Positions 20,169 to 29,113 of a stretch of 64,000 bases of DNA are shown here, one piece after another. A program made the translations under genes and the position numbers. The stretch comes from Bacillus sp. ISL-41 (GTDB lineage Bacteria; Bacillota; Bacilli; Bacillales; Cytobacillaceae). The DNA lies in the NCBI RefSeq assembly GCF_018613235.1, contig NZ_JAGGQP010000029.1, positions 124,001-188,000 of the forward strand, in the 5' to 3' direction. The notes under the pieces were generated by a model. It saw nothing but the letters and a program-made list of their open reading frames with translations, searched no databases and was not told where the DNA came from. The stretch's first letter is position 1. Each line of letters starts with the position of its first letter.

Positions 20169-20918
20169 TTGAAGATCATGCTTGATGCTGGGCATGGCTA
20201 CAACACCCCGGGTAAGCGAAGTCCTGATGGTATGAGAGAATATGAGTTTAACAGGGCTGTGGCAAATTACGCCAGACAGCTGCTGGCAAACTATAAGAAT
20301 GTTACAGTGTATTTTTCTCATTCCGATCAGCGGGATGTATCATTGAAGGCTAGGACAGATAAGGCAAACAGCCTGAATGTAGATATATTTGTTTCGATTC
20401 ATGCCAATGCTTTTGGCAGCGGCGGCTGGAGCAATGTCGGCGGTATTGAAACATTTGTCTATCCAACAAGGCCGCCTGTGGCTTATCAGTTAGCGCAAAA
20501 GATTCAACGCACTCTTGTTATCTCAACAGGCCTCGAAAACCGTGGTGTAAAAACAGCCGATTTCCATGTCCTGAGGGAAACAGAAATGGACGCCGTGCTA
20601 GTGGAATGTGGATTCATGACCAACCGGAATGAAATTAAATTGCTCCGTTCCGAAACATATCGCCGAACGATTGCGGAAGGAATTGTGAAAGCATTAGCAG
20701 AACAGTTCAGGCTGCAGCGCAAGACTAATGTTGCACCGGCACCGGGACCAAAGCCGGAATCAGCGCCTGCTCCGTCATCCGCCAAACCTACTGCGCCAGC
20801 CAACAAAGACGGGCTTTATAAGGTTCAGGTTGGAGCATTCGAAGATGAGGAAAACGCCCAGGAACTTGCACAACGATTAAGGAAAGCGGGCTTTGAGGTT
20901 TATATAGACAAAGAATAG
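20169..20918 (+). CDS. N-acetylmuramoyl-L-alanine amidase with SPOR domain
   Basis: Zinc amidase (Amidase_3) that cleaves the bond between muramic acid and the stem peptide. Catalytic/zinc residues lie in LDAGHGYNTPG, EYEFN, VSIHANAF and VLVECGFMTN. A Pro/Ala-rich linker (residues ~185-210) leads to a C-terminal SPOR domain (KVQVGAFEDEENAQELAQRL...). There is no signal peptide, as in the CwlC/CwlD-like mother-cell lysis enzymes, so action during sporulation is plausible. The start is TTG at 20169, with GGAAGGTG upstream. Confidence 0.85.
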   Translation: MKIMLDAGHGYNTPGKRSPDGMREYEFNRAVANYARQLLANYKNVTVYFSHSDQRDVSLKARTDKANSLNVDIFVSIHANAFGSGGWSNVGGIETFVYPTRPPVAYQLAQKIQRTLVISTGLENRGVKTADFHVLRETEMDAVLVECGFMTNRNEIKLLRSETYRRTIAEGIVKALAEQFRLQRKTNVAPAPGPKPESAPAPSSAKPTAPANKDGLYKVQVGAFEDEENAQELAQRLRKAGFEVYIDKE

Positions 20919-20958
20919 ACAAAGGCCGACACAAATGTGCCGGCCCTTTGTCTATTCT
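20912..20958. terminator. Shared convergent terminator (amidase / yvlD)
   Basis: AGAATAGACAAAGGCCG and its near-perfect complement form a stem of about 20 bp around AAAT. The hairpin overlaps the last codons of both convergent genes and has T-runs on both strands. Confidence 0.9.
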
Positions 20959-21308
20959 TTTGATTCACGCAAGAACGTGTTCTGGATGACCAGATTTGCG
21001 ATAGACATGATGATTGCCGTAAGCAGCGCCATGCCAAAACTGGAGATCTCGAAAGAACTGCCCATTAAACTATCTGTCAGCATCAGCGTGATGGCATTGA
21101 TGACAAACAAGAATAGTCCAAGGCTGAGCACAGTTACAGGAAGTGTCAGCAAAATCAAGATTGGCTTAACGAGAACATTCAATATGGAGAGAATGAAGCT
21201 TGCTCCCAAAGCGGCACCAAAGCCAGAAAGATAGATATCAGTCTCGAAATAGCCGGCAAGAGCCATGAAGAGAACAGCGTTAATGACAATCCCTAACAGC
21301 CACCTCAT
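20952..21308 (-). CDS. yvlD: YvlD, phage-holin-family (DUF360) membrane protein
   Basis: A 118-aa protein with four hydrophobic segments. It is rich in small residues (GFGAALGASFILSILNVLVKPILILLTLPVT), the hallmark of the Mycobacteriaceae/Bacillus YvlD family. In B. subtilis the yvlABCD operon is linked to envelope stress sigma factors. Here it is the last gene of the same four-gene operon, 3 bp after yvlC. Confidence 0.88.
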   Translation of the reverse strand: MRWLLGIVINAVLFMALAGYFETDIYLSGFGAALGASFILSILNVLVKPILILLTLPVTVLSLGLFLFVINAITLMLTDSLMGSSFEISSFGMALLTAIIMSIANLVIQNTFLRESKE

Positions 21309-21311
21309 CTT

Positions 21312-21503
21312 TTAGTACCCTTCCCTGTTTGGCAGTACGAACACAAGTATAAGGTAGATCATAGCCATTGGAAAAAATGCAGTGCTGAACGTCAAGATTA
21401 CAAATAATATGCGCAGCAGCCCCGGACTCATCCCAAAGGATTCGGCCATGCCTCCGAGCACGCCTGCCAGCATTCGATTTTTCCGTGAGCGGGTTAATTT
21501 CAT
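21312..21503 (-). CDS. yvlC: PspC-domain protein YvlC
   Basis: A 63-aa PspC-domain protein: a basic N-terminus (KLTRSRKNRMLAGVLGG), then GLLRILFVILTFSTAF and a second hydrophobic segment ending LVFVLPN. PspC proteins sit in the membrane and are tied to envelope stress. ATG at 21503 has GGAAGGGTG upstream; the longest frame starts at 21527 without such a site. It is in the yvlABCD operon. Confidence 0.88.
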   Translation of the reverse strand: MKLTRSRKNRMLAGVLGGMAESFGMSPGLLRILFVILTFSTAFFPMAMIYLILVFVLPNREGY

Positions 21504-21531
21504 TTCATTCACCCTTCCTGTTTTCACAATA

Positions 21532-22644
21532 CTATTGGATTAATTTCTTAACGGCGATTGAGCCGGTTTTTGTATCCACATGGAGCCTGATAGCTTTTTG
21601 TCCGCTGTCGGCAGGCTTGAAACGCAGGTTCTTCTGGACCATATCGCTTTTCTCCTCAACGACCTGGATACCGTCGATTTCAATGGTAAAACCGCCCAGA
21701 TTTGATTTCAGCTCTCCGCTGGCCGGTGTTTTCTCCGGCAGGAAGACCTCGATGCTTCCGGTAGTCGCCTTTACTTCCACACTTTCGCAATCTTGATTTT
21801 TCACAGTACACGTCACGTTACCATTGAAAGACTGAAGATCGACATGATCGAAAAAGCCATCCGCCTTAATGGCGCCATTGATCGTTTCAGCCTCCAGTTC
21901 CTTGATCGCGCTTCTGGTGATATTAATCTGGCCATTTGCTGTTTCAGTTTCAAGCTTTCCGCACTCAAGATTTCCAAGCAACACTTTCCCGTTCGCTGTT
22001 TTTGCACGGCAATCCTTCACTGTTAAGTTTTCACCTTCGATGGAGCCATTAAACAGGCGGATTCGAACATTTTCATATTCTTCTTTCGGGATATGGATGA
22101 CCGCATCGACCTTCATCCACTTCTGCTGGACCGAAAAACGGAGCTTCTGGTTTTCAACTGTGAAAATGGCATCCTCTAAAAACTTCCTGCGCGCCTCATC
22201 CTGGTTTTCTACTCTGTATACTTTTGCGCTGCACTCAATCCTTACATCCTTTTGCTCCCATGGAACAATCTTCACAGATCCATTTGCCATATCGATATCT
22301 ACCTGATTCAAATAAGCGTCGCCCTGCTGGAAAATATGCGTGATATCGACAGACTGGCCAAAATTAAGATCCAGATCAAAATCCTTTATTTTTTTGAATG
22401 CTGAATCAACAAAATCCAGCACCTTGTCTTTCATAATGTTGAATTTATAAGAATTGAAGTCTTCTTTTTTGAACTCTTCTTTTTTCTCCTCTTCAAATTT
22501 TACATCAGTTGATAATGCAGTTGATTTTTCATGGTGCTGTGTATTCCCGTCCTCCAGCTGCTCGATCATGAATAAAGCTTCATCAACTGTCAATTTTCCT
22601 TCTTCAACAAGCTTTAGAATCCTTTTCCGTTCTTCCTTCATCAT
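21532..22644 (-). CDS. yvlB: YvlB, DUF4097 beta-strand protein with N-terminal SHOCT-like region
   Basis: A 370-aa protein. Residues ~5-35 (RKRILKLVEEGKLTVDEALFMIEQL) form a short SHOCT-like helical region, then a charged linker. Beyond ~residue 110, repeated beta strands follow the DUF4097 pattern (IRLFNGSIEGENL, AKTANGKVLLGNL, AETINGAIKADGF, ATTGSIEVFLP). No catalytic motif is visible. ATG at 22644 has GAGGGGG six bases upstream. Overexpression of B. subtilis yvlB affects envelope stress traits; that context is inferred here from operon identity. Confidence 0.88.
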   Translation of the reverse strand: MMKEERKRILKLVEEGKLTVDEALFMIEQLEDGNTQHHEKSTALSTDVKFEEEKKEEFKKEDFNSYKFNIMKDKVLDFVDSAFKKIKDFDLDLNFGQSVDITHIFQQGDAYLNQVDIDMANGSVKIVPWEQKDVRIECSAKVYRVENQDEARRKFLEDAIFTVENQKLRFSVQQKWMKVDAVIHIPKEEYENVRIRLFNGSIEGENLTVKDCRAKTANGKVLLGNLECGKLETETANGQINITRSAIKELEAETINGAIKADGFFDHVDLQSFNGNVTCTVKNQDCESVEVKATTGSIEVFLPEKTPASGELKSNLGGFTIEIDGIQVVEEKSDMVQKNLRFKPADSGQKAIRLHVDTKTGSIAVKKLIQ

Positions 22645-22655
22645 TTCCATCCCCC

Positions 22656-22970
22656 TCAATTTATATTAAGCACTTTTATCCCTTTGACCAGATTCCAAAT
22701 TAACACGATGAGACTCAATATGACCATTAATATAGCGCTGCTGAACATGAGCACAGGGAAATCCCCCGTTCCTCCGTTTATATCGATGAAAACAGCAATT
22801 AAGATAAGCGGCAGCGGGATCAGCGGAATGAGATGCGACAGCAGCGCCTTTTTCGCATGAACCTTAACATCCTCATCCTCTGATGCAAAATAAGCTACAA
22901 GAGGAAACAAAATCCCGGCAAACATAATACTGAAATAACACAAAGCAGACAGAATCCTTTTCGTATCCAT
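22656..22970 (-). CDS. yvlA: YvlA, DUF4870-like membrane protein
   Basis: A 104-aa protein with three hydrophobic segments and the DUF4870-type pattern (LSALCYFSIMFAGILFPLVAYF, EDEDVKVHAKKALLSHLIPLI). ATG at 22970 has AAGGAG eight bases upstream. It is the first gene of the yvlABCD operon. Upstream, 22971-23585 holds two family A elements and the uvrA terminator and no gene. Confidence 0.85.
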   Translation of the reverse strand: MDTKRILSALCYFSIMFAGILFPLVAYFASEDEDVKVHAKKALLSHLIPLIPLPLILIAVFIDINGGTGDFPVLMFSSAILMVILSLIVLIWNLVKGIKVLNIN

Positions 22971-23177
22971 CCTCTTCATCTCCTTAGAAATTAATACGCT
23001 CGGGAGTCCTGGAAGTTTCATTTCTTTATGAAATTAGTTCGACAAATTGCGATGTAACCCTTGTTTATCTTCAATTTCAGATGGTGAAAGTTATGTGAAT
23101 GTTTTTTGTAGGGGATTTCCTTATTAGATTTCGTGCTAGTTTAAGGTTATTTGCTGGATATTGGGCAGAGTTTCTGG

Positions 23178-23325
23178 CTGGAAAAATTATTCTCTTACTT
23201 GAGCATACTAATTGCCCGATCATCGCGTGTAATCTCCAAAACAAACGGGATAATCTCCCGAAAGGCAACCGGAATTGCCCGAAAATCGGCAATAATCGTG
23301 CCGTCATCCTAATTCTGGAAAAAAC
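23178..23325 (+). repeat. Family A 21-bp-period element, copy A1 (GCCCG type)
   Basis: Start box CTGGAAAAATTATTCTCTTA at 23178. Cores at 23210 (AATTGCCCG), 23231 (AATCTCC), 23252 (AATCTCCCG) and 23273 (AATTGCCCG) are spaced exactly 21 bp. The end box begins AATCGTGCCGTCATCC at 23294, again 21 bp on. The 11-12 bp between cores varies. It lies between yvlA and uvrA. Confidence 0.9.
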
Positions 23326-23384
23326 AAGCTTATATAATCAAAGAAATAAGCTTCGAGAAACTGAAGAACCGATAATTTCACGAA

Positions 23385-23530
23385 CTGGAAAAATTATTCT
23401 CTTACTCTTCATGCTTAATTGCACCGAAAATCCTCATAATTGCACGAAAATAGGTGTTAATTGCACGCTTGCAGGCCGTAATTGCACGGAAAACCTGAAT
23501 TATTGCAACTTCTCCCTAATTTTGGTAAAA
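23385..23530 (+). repeat. Family A 21-bp-period element, copy A2 (GCACG type)
   Basis: Start box CTGGAAAAATTATTCTCTTA at 23385. Cores at 23417, 23438, 23459, 23480 and 23501 read AATTGCAC(C/G) (the last TATTGCAAC) at exact 21-bp intervals. It lacks the GTGCCGTCATCC end box of the GCCCG type. It follows A1 in the same orientation by 207 bp. Confidence 0.9.
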
Positions 23531-23545
23531 AATCACTTTTCACAA

Positions 23546-23574
23546 AGAAAAAACCCTTCCATAATCGGAAGGGC
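23546..23574 (-). terminator. uvrBA terminator
   Basis: Minus-strand CCCTTCC-GATTAT-GGAAGGG followed by TTTTTTC, just after the uvrA stop codon. Confidence 0.9.
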
Positions 23575-23585
23575 ACGAATTACTA

Positions 23586-26465
23586 TTACACATTGCTTGT
23601 GCTTTTTTCTTTTTCCTTTATTTGTTCTTTCATCCGTAGCCTGTCGCGTTCCAATATCGGCTTTAGATACCTGCCTGTATAGGATTCAGCCACTTCAGCG
23701 ATCTTTTCTTGTGTTCCGGTGGCAACGATTGTGCCGCCACGGTCACCGCCTTCTGGTCCGAGGTCGACGATGTAGTCAGCTGCTTTGATGACATCGAGAT
23801 TATGCTCAATCACCAGGACGGTATCGCCGTTTTCGACGAGACGCTGCAGGACTGTCAGCAGGCGGGAAATGTCATCGACATGCAAGCCTGTTGTTGGTTC
23901 ATCCAAAATGTACAGCGACCGTCCGGTTGAGCGGCGATGCAGCTCGGAAGCCAGCTTCACTCGCTGCGCTTCCCCTCCGGAAAGAGTCGTCGCCGGCTGT
24001 CCGAGTGTGATGTATCCAAGTCCAACATCGTAAATCGTCTGTAGCTTGCGGGCGATCTTAGGAATGTTCGCGAAGAATTCCACCGCGGCTTCAACCGTCA
24101 TATCCAGGATATCGGAGATGTTTTTGCCTTTGTACTTTACTTCCAAAGTCTCGCGGTTGTAGCGCTTGCCATGGCAGACTTCACATGGGACATATACATC
24201 CGGCAGGAAGTGCATTTCGATTTTGATGATGCCGTCGCCGCGGCATGCTTCACAGCGTCCGCCCTTGACATTGAAGCTGAAGCGTCCTTTTTTATAGCCG
24301 CGGACCTTCGCTTCATTTGTCGATGCAAATACATCGCGGATATCATCGAACACACCCGTATAAGTAGCCGGGTTCGATCTTGGTGTTCGTCCGATTGGCG
24401 ACTGGTCGATATCGATGACCTTATCGAGATGCTCGACACCCTTGATTTCCTTGAACTCGCCTGGCTTGCTTTTTGCTCGGTGCAGCTGCATCGCCAGCGA
24501 TTTATGAAGGATTTCATTGATCAGCGTACTTTTACCCGAACCGGAAACACCAGTCACAGCCATGAAGGTTCCAAGCGGGAACTTCACATTGACATTTTTC
24601 AGGTTGTTTTCCTTGGCGCCCTTAATTTCAATATAGCGGCCATCCGGTTTGCGGCGCTCTATAGGCAACGGGATGAACTTTTTACCGGAGAGGTACTGAC
24701 CTGTCAGTGAATTGGAATCATCCATCACCTCTGCAGGCGTACCCTGGGAGATGATTTCCCCGCCATGGACACCTGCTCCAGGACCGATATCGATCAGGTG
24801 ATCGGCCGCAAGCATTGTGTCTTCGTCATGCTCGACGACAATCAGCGTATTGCCGATGTCACGCATGTTTTTCAGCGTATCGATCAGCCTGTCATTGTCG
24901 CGCTGATGTAAACCGATGGACGGCTCATCAAGAATATATAGGACTCCGGTCAGGCGCGAACCGATCTGGGTTGCCAGCCTGATCCGCTGGGCTTCACCTC
25001 CAGATAGCGTTCCAGCCGAGCGGCTCATCGTCAGGTAATCCAATCCGACATTGATCAAGAAGCCAAGGCGTTCCGTAATCTCACGGAAAATCATATTAGC
25101 AATCTTCATTTCTTTTTCCGAAAGCTCTAGACTCTGGAAAAATTGGTGCGCTTCCTCAACCGACAATGAGGTTACTTCACCGATATGGCGGCCGTCTACA
25201 AGGACAGCTAGCGTTTCACGCTTAAGCCTGTAACCTTTACAAGTAGGGCATGCATGCTCGCCCATATACTTTTCCATCTGCTCGCGGATATAATCAGAGC
25301 CTGTTTCTTTATAGCGGCGCTCGATATTTTTCAAGACGCCCTCGAAAACAATATAGTTCTCACGGACCTGGCCCCAATCATTTTCATAACGGAAATAAAT
25401 TCGGTCCTTTTCCGAGCCGTAAAGAATCTTGTCCATCTCGTGGTCAGGCAGGTCTTTTACGGGTACATCCATGTCGATGCCATAATGATTGCAGACTGCT
25501 TCAAGCAGCTGCGGGTAATACTGCGAACTTGTTGGTTCCCATGGAGCGATCGCATGCTGCTTCAATGAAAGCTCCTTGTTAGGGACGACCAAATCTACAT
25601 CAACTTCAAGTTTCGCACCGAGTCCGTCACATTCCGGGCAGGCACCAAACGGGCTGTTGAAAGAGAACATGCGAGGCTCAAGTTCGCCAATCGAGAAGCC
25701 GCAAATCGGGCAGGCGTGGTTCTCACTGAACATCAACTCTTCTTCTCCGATTACGTCGATGAGGACATTTCCTTCTCCTAGCTTAAGCGCAGCTTCCAGT
25801 GAGTCCGCCAGACGGGCAGCAATGCCTTCCTTGACGACAATCCGGTCGATGACGACTTCAATCGAATGTTTCTTGTTTTTCTCAAGTTCAATTTCGTCGC
25901 CCAGGTCATGCATCTCTCCGTCAACACGGACTCGTACATAGCCTTGTTTTTTCACATCTTCAAGAACCTTGGCGTGGGTTCCCTTCCTTCCGGAAACAAG
26001 CGGAGCAAGGATTTGCAGCTTTGTCCTTTCGGGATATTCGAGCACTCGGTCGACCATCTGCTCGATTGTCTGTGAGGAGATTTCGATATTGTGAACCGGG
26101 CAGGTTGGACGACCTACCCTGGCAAATAGCAAACGTAAATAATCGTAAATCTCTGTCACCGTTCCAACTGTTGAACGGGGATTCCTGCTCGTTGTTTTTT
26201 GGTCGATGGAAATGGCCGGGGACAATCCCTCGATCGAATCAACGTCCGGCTTGTCCATCTGGCCAAGGAACTGGCGCGCGTAGGCAGACAATGACTCTAC
26301 ATAACGGCGCTGCCCTTCTGCGTAAATTGTATCAAATGCCAGTGAGGACTTTCCTGAACCGGAAAGCCCTGTCAGCACAACAAGCTTGTCTCTCGGAATG
26401 GTGACATCTATATTTTTCAAGTTATGGGCCCTGGCGCCTTTGACAATCAATTTATCCATAGCCAT
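23586..26465 (-). CDS. uvrA: Excinuclease ABC subunit A
   Basis: Damage-recognition ATPase of nucleotide excision repair. The 959-aa product has two ABC halves ([12 protein letters not shown] near residue 33 and [12 protein letters not shown] near 640), two ABC signatures (LSGGEAQRI and LSGGEAQRV), and two Cys4 zinc modules (CPIC..CPEC; CEAC..CEVC). GGAAGGA precedes the ATG. It follows uvrB by 20 bp in the same operon. Confidence 0.98.
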   Translation of the reverse strand: MAMDKLIVKGARAHNLKNIDVTIPRDKLVVLTGLSGSGKSSLAFDTIYAEGQRRYVESLSAYARQFLGQMDKPDVDSIEGLSPAISIDQKTTSRNPRSTVGTVTEIYDYLRLLFARVGRPTCPVHNIEISSQTIEQMVDRVLEYPERTKLQILAPLVSGRKGTHAKVLEDVKKQGYVRVRVDGEMHDLGDEIELEKNKKHSIEVVIDRIVVKEGIAARLADSLEAALKLGEGNVLIDVIGEEELMFSENHACPICGFSIGELEPRMFSFNSPFGACPECDGLGAKLEVDVDLVVPNKELSLKQHAIAPWEPTSSQYYPQLLEAVCNHYGIDMDVPVKDLPDHEMDKILYGSEKDRIYFRYENDWGQVRENYIVFEGVLKNIERRYKETGSDYIREQMEKYMGEHACPTCKGYRLKRETLAVLVDGRHIGEVTSLSVEEAHQFFQSLELSEKEMKIANMIFREITERLGFLINVGLDYLTMSRSAGTLSGGEAQRIRLATQIGSRLTGVLYILDEPSIGLHQRDNDRLIDTLKNMRDIGNTLIVVEHDEDTMLAADHLIDIGPGAGVHGGEIISQGTPAEVMDDSNSLTGQYLSGKKFIPLPIERRKPDGRYIEIKGAKENNLKNVNVKFPLGTFMAVTGVSGSGKSTLINEILHKSLAMQLHRAKSKPGEFKEIKGVEHLDKVIDIDQSPIGRTPRSNPATYTGVFDDIRDVFASTNEAKVRGYKKGRFSFNVKGGRCEACRGDGIIKIEMHFLPDVYVPCEVCHGKRYNRETLEVKYKGKNISDILDMTVEAAVEFFANIPKIARKLQTIYDVGLGYITLGQPATTLSGGEAQRVKLASELHRRSTGRSLYILDEPTTGLHVDDISRLLTVLQRLVENGDTVLVIEHNLDVIKAADYIVDLGPEGGDRGGTIVATGTQEKIAEVAESYTGRYLKPILERDRLRMKEQIKEKEKSTSNV

Positions 26466-26472
26466 GGTATCG

Positions 26473-28452
26473 TCATCCTTCCGCTTTTAACTCAAGAATG
26501 AGGTCACGCAGCTCGGCTGCCCTTTCGAAGTTGAGGGCCTTCGCTGCTTCCTTCATTTCTTTTTCCATATTTAAAATCACTTGTTCGCGATCTTTCTTCG
26601 TCAATTTCTTCAGGCCTTCTGCCGGGCTGTACTCTTCCTGCTCCTCGGCAGCAATCGTCGCCCGGATCACATCGCGGATACTCTTCTGAATCGTTTGCGG
26701 CGTGATGCCATGCTTTTCGTTATATTCTTCCTGGATCTCACGGCGGCGCTTTGTCTCGCTGATCGCCTTTTCCATCGAATCGGTCATCCTGTCAGCATAC
26801 ATGATGACGTGACCATTCGAATTCCTCGCCGCACGCCCGATCGTCTGGATCAGCGACCTTTCCGAACGAAGGAAGCCTTCTTTATCGGCATCAAGAATGG
26901 TGACAAGGGATACTTCCGGAATATCGAGGCCTTCCCTCAACAGGTTGATCCCGATGAGGACATCGTATTTTCCAAGCCGCAGCTCGCGGATGATCTCGAT
27001 CCGTTCGAGTGTCTTGACCTCAGAGTGCAGGTATTGGACCTTGATGCCGATTTCCTTTAGGTAATCGGTCAGATCCTCGGACATCTTTTTCGTCAAAGTC
27101 GTCACGAGTACGCGCTCATTCCGCTTCGTCCGCTCCTGAATTTCGCCGATCAGGTCGTCAATTTGTCCCTCGATTGGCCTTACATCAATCGTCGGGTCAA
27201 GCAATCCTGTCGGGCGGATGATCTGTTGGACCATTTCCGGCGTATGCTCCAGCTCGTAAGGCCCTGGAGTCGCGGATACGAAAACGGCCTGTTTGACATG
27301 GTCCTCAAATTCGGTAAATGTCAACGGCCTGTTGTCCATCGCGGACGGCAGGCGGAAGCCGTGGTCTACCAGCACCTGTTTACGTGCCTGGTCACCATTA
27401 AACATTCCCCGTATTTGCGGCAATGTAACATGCGACTCATCGACTACAATCATAAAGTCATCCGGGAAGTAATCAAGCAAAGTATATGGAGTCGCACCCG
27501 CTGGCCTTAATGTCAGGTGGCGAGAATAGTTTTCGATGCCAGAACAGAAGCCCATCTCGCGCATCATTTCAAGGTCATATCTTGTCCGCTGCTCGAGCCT
27601 CTGTGCTTCAAGCAGTTTTTCCTCGGCACGAAGCACTTCCAGGCGTTCTTCCAGTTCTTTTTCAATATTCTCAATCGCAATCTTCAGCTTCTCCTCACGG
27701 GTAACGAAGTGGGATGCCGGGAAAATCGCAACATGATCTCGTTCGCCGATGATCTCGCCAGTCAACGCATCAACCTCTCGGATTCGGTCAATCTCGTCAC
27801 CGAAAAATTCGATCCTCATGCAGTGTTCATCACGGGATACCGGAAAAATCTCGACAACATCGCCGCGGACACGGAACGTCCCGCGCTTGAAGTCGATATC
27901 ATTCCGCTCATACTGGACGTCAACCAGCTTGTGGAGGAGCTTATTCCGCTCAATTTCCATACCTGTCCGGAGTGACACGACCATGTCACGGTATTCATCC
28001 GGATTACCGAGACCGTATATGCAAGAAACACTGGCAATGATGATGACATCTTTGCGCTCAAACAATGAAGATGTAGCGGAGTGACGCAGCTTGTCAATCT
28101 CATCATTGATGCTCGCATCCTTCTCAATGAATGTATCCGTCTGCGGCACATACGCCTCTGGCTGATAATAATCATAGTAACTGACGAAGTACTCTACCGC
28201 GTTATTCGGGAAGAATTCCTTGAACTCGCTGTAGAGCTGGCCTGCAAGAGTTTTATTGTGGGCGATGACAAGCGTCGGCTTGTTCACTTCCTTGATCACA
28301 TTGGAAATCGTGAACGTCTTCCCTGTTCCTGTCGCTCCAAGGAGTGTCTGATGCTTCTTGTTATCGCGGATTCCCTGCACCAGCTCTTTGATGGCCGCAG
28401 GCTGGTCTCCCTGCGGAGAATACTTCGAGACTAATTCAAATTGGTCCTTCAC
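26473..28452 (-). CDS. uvrB: Excinuclease ABC subunit B
   Basis: Helicase-like subunit that verifies damage and loads UvrC. The 659-aa product shows Walker A GATGTGKT, the beta-hairpin region [17 protein letters not shown]-like VVDESH, SAT and the motif QTIGRAAR. The C-terminal UVR coil is [19 protein letters not shown]. The start is GTG at 28452 with AGGAGG eight bases upstream, giving [10 protein letters not shown] as in relatives; the ATG 10 codons earlier overlaps that site. A LexA box lies about 110 bp upstream. Confidence 0.98.
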   Translation of the reverse strand: MKDQFELVSKYSPQGDQPAAIKELVQGIRDNKKHQTLLGATGTGKTFTISNVIKEVNKPTLVIAHNKTLAGQLYSEFKEFFPNNAVEYFVSYYDYYQPEAYVPQTDTFIEKDASINDEIDKLRHSATSSLFERKDVIIIASVSCIYGLGNPDEYRDMVVSLRTGMEIERNKLLHKLVDVQYERNDIDFKRGTFRVRGDVVEIFPVSRDEHCMRIEFFGDEIDRIREVDALTGEIIGERDHVAIFPASHFVTREEKLKIAIENIEKELEERLEVLRAEEKLLEAQRLEQRTRYDLEMMREMGFCSGIENYSRHLTLRPAGATPYTLLDYFPDDFMIVVDESHVTLPQIRGMFNGDQARKQVLVDHGFRLPSAMDNRPLTFTEFEDHVKQAVFVSATPGPYELEHTPEMVQQIIRPTGLLDPTIDVRPIEGQIDDLIGEIQERTKRNERVLVTTLTKKMSEDLTDYLKEIGIKVQYLHSEVKTLERIEIIRELRLGKYDVLIGINLLREGLDIPEVSLVTILDADKEGFLRSERSLIQTIGRAARNSNGHVIMYADRMTDSMEKAISETKRRREIQEEYNEKHGITPQTIQKSIRDVIRATIAAEEQEEYSPAEGLKKLTKKDREQVILNMEKEMKEAAKALNFERAAELRDLILELKAEG

Positions 28453-28560
28453 AGAAAAGCCTCCTGTAATTTTAAATTTCATCTATATACGCCTTACATA
28501 GTTGTCAAAAAGTCATATCCTCATTCTACCACAAAGAAGGTAAAACAAACCAACAAAAAG

Positions 28561-28574
28561 CGAACAAACATTCG
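28561..28574 (-). promoter_or_regulatory. LexA (SOS) box of uvrBA
   Basis: CGAACAAACATTCG (reverse CGAATGTTTGTTCG) matches the Bacillus SOS consensus CGAACRNRYGTTYG with one mismatch, in the promoter region of uvrB. SOS control of uvrBA is known in B. subtilis. Confidence 0.8.
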
Positions 28575-28624
28575 AATTGACATGTTTGTTTTTAAAGATG
28601 ATGAAGGGATCAGTCGAATAGTTG

Positions 28625-28644
28625 TTAATCAAACGTTTGATTAA
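28625..28644. promoter_or_regulatory. 20-bp perfect palindrome upstream of uvrB promoter
   Basis: TTAATCAAACGTTTGATTAA, identical to 16057-16076. It lies 50 bp upstream of the LexA box and 67 bp past the csbA stop codon. Confidence 0.55.
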
Positions 28645-28670
28645 AGCGGGGTTAGCCCTCATAGAATTAG

Positions 28671-28699
28671 AAAAACCCGCCGAACATAGTTCGACAGGC
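28671..28699 (-). terminator. csbA terminator
   Basis: Minus-strand GTCGAAC-TAT-GTTCGGC stem, then GGGTTTTTC, 12 bp after the csbA stop codon. Confidence 0.7.
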
Positions 28700-28710
28700 T
28701 TACTTGAAGT

Positions 28711-28944
28711 TTACGATTGCTTTTTGTTGCGCTTCATCATCCGGTTCGCCAGATAGAAGCCCACGGTCAATGAAAAAGCATCGACGACAATCAGCAGGAA
28801 AGAATCTGTGTACCCTTTATAAACAGAAGCCGCAATCAACGCGACCGTCAACACAAGCGCAAGGATGTGGTTATAGGCTACCCTGGTGAAAAACACGACC
28901 ATGAAACCAGGCAGGAACAGTGCGGACAAATATTTCAGCACCAA
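28711..28944 (-). CDS. csbA: CsbA family membrane protein
   Basis: A 77-aa protein with two to three hydrophobic segments. LTVALIAASVYKGYTDSFLLIVVDAFSLTVG is the conserved CsbA core. In B. subtilis CsbA is a sigma-B-controlled membrane protein of unknown role. Start choice is uncertain: TTG at 28944 has GAGGTG nine bases upstream, while the longest frame begins at a GTG (28956) overlapping that site. The upstream promoter looks sigma-A-like; I do not see a clear sigma-B promoter. Confidence 0.8.
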   Translation of the reverse strand: MVLKYLSALFLPGFMVVFFTRVAYNHILALVLTVALIAASVYKGYTDSFLLIVVDAFSLTVGFYLANRMMKRNKKQS

Positions 28945-28997
28945 TTGATTAAACACCTCATTCAGGGAAAATAACGAAAATTTAAAAACCTACTAAA

Positions 28998-29026
28998 AAT
29001 ATAACTTTTTTGGCGCTTGGATACAA
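28998..29026 (-). promoter_or_regulatory. Predicted sigma-A promoter of csbA
   Basis: Minus-strand TTGTAT (29026-29021) and TATATT (29003-28998) with 17-bp spacing, about 55 bp before the csbA start. Confidence 0.5.
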
Positions 29027-29083
29027 GAATCTTCCACTCTCTGATTGATGTTCTAAGGTATATTTCTTTTTCGTTATTAAATG

Positions 29084-29106
29084 AAAAAGCATGCGCATGC
29101 ATGCTC
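29084..29106 (-). terminator. Terminator after EAL-HDOD gene
   Basis: Minus-strand AGCATGC-ATGC-GCATGCT followed by TTTTT, 8 bp past the stop codon. Confidence 0.8.
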
Positions 29107-29113
29107 AATAAAG

